From Chondrus crispus (taxonomy: Eukaryota; Rhodophyta; Florideophyceae; Gigartinales; Gigartinaceae), in NCBI RefSeq assembly GCF_000350225.1, contig NW_005178490.1, positions 1-41,322 of the forward strand: DNA of 41,322 bases, read 5' to 3'. A model generated the notes under the pieces. The model saw nothing but the letters and a program-made list of their open reading frames with translations, made no database searches and had not been told where the DNA came from. The position numbers and the translations under genes are program-made. The first letter of the stretch is position 1; every line of letters starts with the position of its first letter. Below are positions 39,042 through 41,322 of the stretch, in pieces.

Positions 39042-39826
39042 GTGTACTGCCATGAGGAGCAGCAGTCCGTCGAACAACAGGAAACGCAACATTCTCATCC
39101 ATGCCAACCGCCCTCAGAGAAGCTCTTGCAAAAGCGTCTCCCCCCTCACTTCTGTTACGAATTCACTCTGCCTCGAAAGACATTGCGCGGTTCTCTCAAC
39201 AGAATTCGTTCCTCTCCATACAGAAAGGCGTTTCTCGGCATATGGTTTGTAAGAGTAACTCCGAGCTCTCTTACACATCGACAAAAGTGGAGCTCCAATC
39301 TGTATCACTTCGACAGACGGAGAATTCAGCACCTCTTTCTCCACGCCATACTGCCGACCAGGACATGACAAGGCCTCAGGTTGATTATTCTTTCTGTTTG
39401 CGCTAGGACATTATCCATCGTGATCAGTCTGTCGCGCTTATCATGAAACCTTTTTCGGAGTGGGACGATTTTCACTCAAGCAAGAGTTGGGGAGTACTTC
39501 GTATTGCTCACTGTACCCAGGATGAAGCTTTTGGAAATCCCGAAAGAAGAAAGCAAGCAATTTTTGACGCATATGTTGACTTCAACGAAACGCTTGATGA
39601 TTTTAAAGACGCGTCCATGCACCGGTTGATTGTCTTCACTTCTGCAGATGCCAATCATGAGGACACTCCTTTCGTGCTAGACGATCCAAAGTCTCCTGCA
39701 GAGAATGTCAAACCAGGGACGCCTCTGAATTTCAGCGTATGCTATGTCTTAGAGCCCAACTCCATGGTCATCACACTCAGCAGGTTACCGATCCTCGTAC
39801 TCCCATTGCTCCTTGCTGTTCCATAA
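39042..39826 (+). pseudogene. Possible Trs120/TRAPPC9 N-terminal fragment
   Basis: The stretch from 39407 (FSEWDDFHSSKSWGVLRIAHC ... HRLIVFTS) resembles the N-terminal region of the TRAPPII subunit Trs120/TRAPPC9, where a W-x-D-F block is followed by a hydrophobic VIxI strand and an RL-F-F strand. Upstream, a frame ending SPYRKAFLGIWF at 39248 could be spliced to it: donor GTAAGA at 39249, and an acceptor after a pyrimidine-rich tract at 39406, which also contains the in-frame TAG 39404-39406. After about 39740 the resemblance ends, close to the tnp2 transposase. So this may be the remains of a host gene cut by transposon insertion. Similarity is judged by eye and modest. Confidence 0.3.
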
Positions 39827-39901
39827 TTTCCTCCCGCTTTCGCATGCCATCCATGTCTTCTTCCTCGACACTCCATGCCGTGCGTTCAAGTATGACAGAT
39901 C

Positions 39902-41322
39902 TCACCTTCGAGACGCTACCAAAGTCCTATTCACGCCGTCTGATCCTATTTGGTCCTTGTCCAAAAGCATACTGGCCGCACGCTGGGGATCTATAAACAC
40001 TACATGCCTCCCGCTTCTTCGGTTGGTGCGGTGCTCTAGCTGTCCAATCGAGTGTAGTATAACTGAGACGTCTTCAACGGTTGTGTTCCTGAAAGCGACA
40101 TCCACTGTCCCTGTTTTAAAGACCTGTTGATACTGATTGATAAACAAACCGCTTGCCCAGGCAGCCAGAATGAGGTCTTTCGTGACAGAGCTTCCATTCA
40201 ATGGAAAGGTGTAGCGAAGGAACTTCAGTACTTTTCCATAATATACATCACGGAGGTGCCCGTGTTCTGTAGAGAACTCTGCCGCGATGTACCAATCTGA
40301 CCGAGTCATTTCACGGCGATGCCGTCTTGCATTGCTCGCACCAATGATCTGCCAACCATCACCAACCGGCAGGGAGACTCGGCCGTAACACCATATCCCA
40401 TCCTCCTCGACCGCCGCGCTCGCTTCCGACTCAACGATGCCTTCCGCTCTGGATATGAAAGCAGCGAGGAGCTTTCGAGTCCCCATTCTTGCGTGATATG
40501 CATCGTTGAGTGATTCTCGATCGCGCGGGAAGAGCAGCTTCAAATCCCCCACTTCAGTCGCATCATCCCTAGCTTCCCCGCCAGCACCTCGGTCATTCTT
40601 CGAAACGAAATGGTTCCTAAAATATATCTTGACACGCTCGGTCATTTTGGCTGTTTCATTCATTGACTCTGCCGCCAAGATCGTGGCGTGCAGTAAATGC
40701 TTGATAAAGCCAATGAAGCGCTCCATCCAAAATTGACTATAGTTAACCAGGGGTCCACATTGCTCAACCATCCAACCGAGATGGACAACGTCGTGAACTG
40801 TTGATTTACAGACCCCCACTCTCCTCACGTCACTTCGGTAGTACAGAGATTCGAACCCGCAAACAAAGTCTATTCCAAGCTGCTTCATTTCCTCCACTTG
40901 CTTTTGCGACATGACGGGTCTGCGAGACAATTCGACCAGTTGAGAAAGAAGGTACAGATTCCGGAGATACGGCTGTGGCAGAATGCCATCAAAAACTATT
41001 ATGGCAAAGTTCGATAAGAACTCGATGCACTCCGAGGCCTTCCAATTTGAGTAGTGCGCGGTATTACGGGGTATATCAGGGAAAGCAGACTGGGCAGTAC
41101 CTTTCCGGATCGCATTCATCTCCTCATCTACTTGCCGCCACTGTGAAGGGCTGAGGATAAATCGATCATCGCTACGATAGGCTTCTTTCAGATGAATGCA
41201 TTTACCCTTGAAAATGTCCATCATGTCTTTGCAGATGTTCATCCAGGTGTGCATTATGTCAAGAGGGAAAGAGGTGTAAGGATATACAGAATGTATGGAA
41301 AGCGGTACAGTTCTCCACTTTA
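39902..41322 (-). CDS. tnp2-type transposase, C-terminal part (runs off window)
   Basis: The frame is open from the window edge to the stop at 39902, about 473 codons. The first visible ATG at 41254 is internal, because the codons before it continue without a stop (SVYPYTSFPLDIMHTWMN), and D-x-MH is a conserved tnp2 block. Further features: NTAHYSNWKASECIEFL with GILPQPYLRNLYLLSQL (matching the DUF4218-like part), CKSTVHDVVHLGWMVEQCGPLVNYSQFWMERFIGF (H-x-x-H...GPL...F-x-x-E), then a variable C-terminus. In CACTA/tnp2 transposons this protein makes the element move. Unlike the left copy (4.4-8 kb) it has no break, and its C-terminal blocks differ, so it belongs to another lineage. Confidence 0.8.
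   Translation of the reverse strand, partial: KWRTVPLSIHSVYPYTSFPLDIMHTWMNICKDMMDIFKGKCIHLKEAYRSDDRFILSPSQWRQVDEEMNAIRKGTAQSAFPDIPRNTAHYSNWKASECIEFLSNFAIIVFDGILPQPYLRNLYLLSQLVELSRRPVMSQKQVEEMKQLGIDFVCGFESLYYRSDVRRVGVCKSTVHDVVHLGWMVEQCGPLVNYSQFWMERFIGFIKHLLHATILAAESMNETAKMTERVKIYFRNHFVSKNDRGAGGEARDDATEVGDLKLLFPRDRESLNDAYHARMGTRKLLAAFISRAEGIVESEASAAVEEDGIWCYGRVSLPVGDGWQIIGASNARRHRREMTRSDWYIAAEFSTEHGHLRDVYYGKVLKFLRYTFPLNGSSVTKDLILAAWASGLFINQYQQVFKTGTVDVAFRNTTVEDVSVILHSIGQLEHRTNRRSGRHVVFIDPQRAASMLLDKDQIGSDGVNRTLVASRR

Noticed and set aside
40848..40860. tRNA T-arm-like GATTCGAACCCGC
   Set aside because: It lies in the coding frame of the tnp2 transposase (FVCGFESL), and no anticodon or acceptor stem can be folded around it.
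1..41322. Genetic code change with TAG as a sense codon
   Set aside because: The intact mS35, VWA and receptor genes end at TAG in sensible places, and several in-frame TAGs can be explained by introns or decay.

Overview
The window looks like nuclear DNA of a multicellular red alga, most plausibly a florideophyte such as Chondrus. This is an inference. It rests on long, mostly intronless genes with very short introns where introns occur, a NB-ARC/WD40 receptor, a mitochondrial ribosomal protein, a MEK-type kinase, and gene islands separated by decayed copia, non-LTR and tnp2-type transposons. Nothing is bacterial: there are no operons, rRNAs, convincing tRNAs or CRISPR arrays.

Layout. 1-740 is an inverted-repeat element with 67-bp arms. 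1157-4166 (+) is a broken locus: an unknown N-terminal region, then a beta-class amino-methyltransferase-like domain, then a SET-like domain. Tail to tail with it, 8044-4446 (-) is a broken tnp2/Plavaka-like transposase. The two together may be the remains of one large DNA transposon that carried its own methyltransferase/SET gene. 8422-8806 holds a 50-bp palindrome and a 102-bp tandem repeat. 9367-11345 is a decayed Ty1/copia element split by a 169-bp MITE. 11560-11975 (-) is a degraded 3' end of the same non-LTR family that sits at 33-38 kb.

13540-15405 (+) is a spliced gene for an ionotropic-glutamate-receptor-like channel; four short introns join five exons into one 518-aa frame. 17863-21726 (-) is a 1287-aa STAND/NB-ARC protein with seven nearly identical WD40 repeats, comparable to fungal incompatibility or plant-type immune receptors. 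22453-22662 is a second MITE with the same TCA target duplication as the first. 23214-24011 (+) is mitoribosomal protein mS35. 24505-27276 (-) is a MAP kinase kinase with a roughly 600-residue proline-rich extension. 29895-30659 (-) is a secreted VWA protein.

32884-37986 (-) is a non-LTR retrotransposon (reverse transcriptase, zinc finger, restriction-like nuclease region) split by a 617-bp insertion with a 6-bp target duplication. 38398-39021 (+) is an unknown acidic protein gene. 39042-39826 (+) may be an amino-terminal piece of Trs120/TRAPPC9. 39902-41322 (-) is an uninterrupted second tnp2 transposase that runs off the window.

Two themes join the regions. First, three host genes (mS35, the MAP2K and the 38.4-kb gene) share CACGTGTAC in the same orientation 165-195 bp before the start codon, which suggests a common promoter element. 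Second, most breaks in coding sequence lie in mobile elements and are single-base frameshifts or lone in-frame stops, as expected for fairly recent decay.
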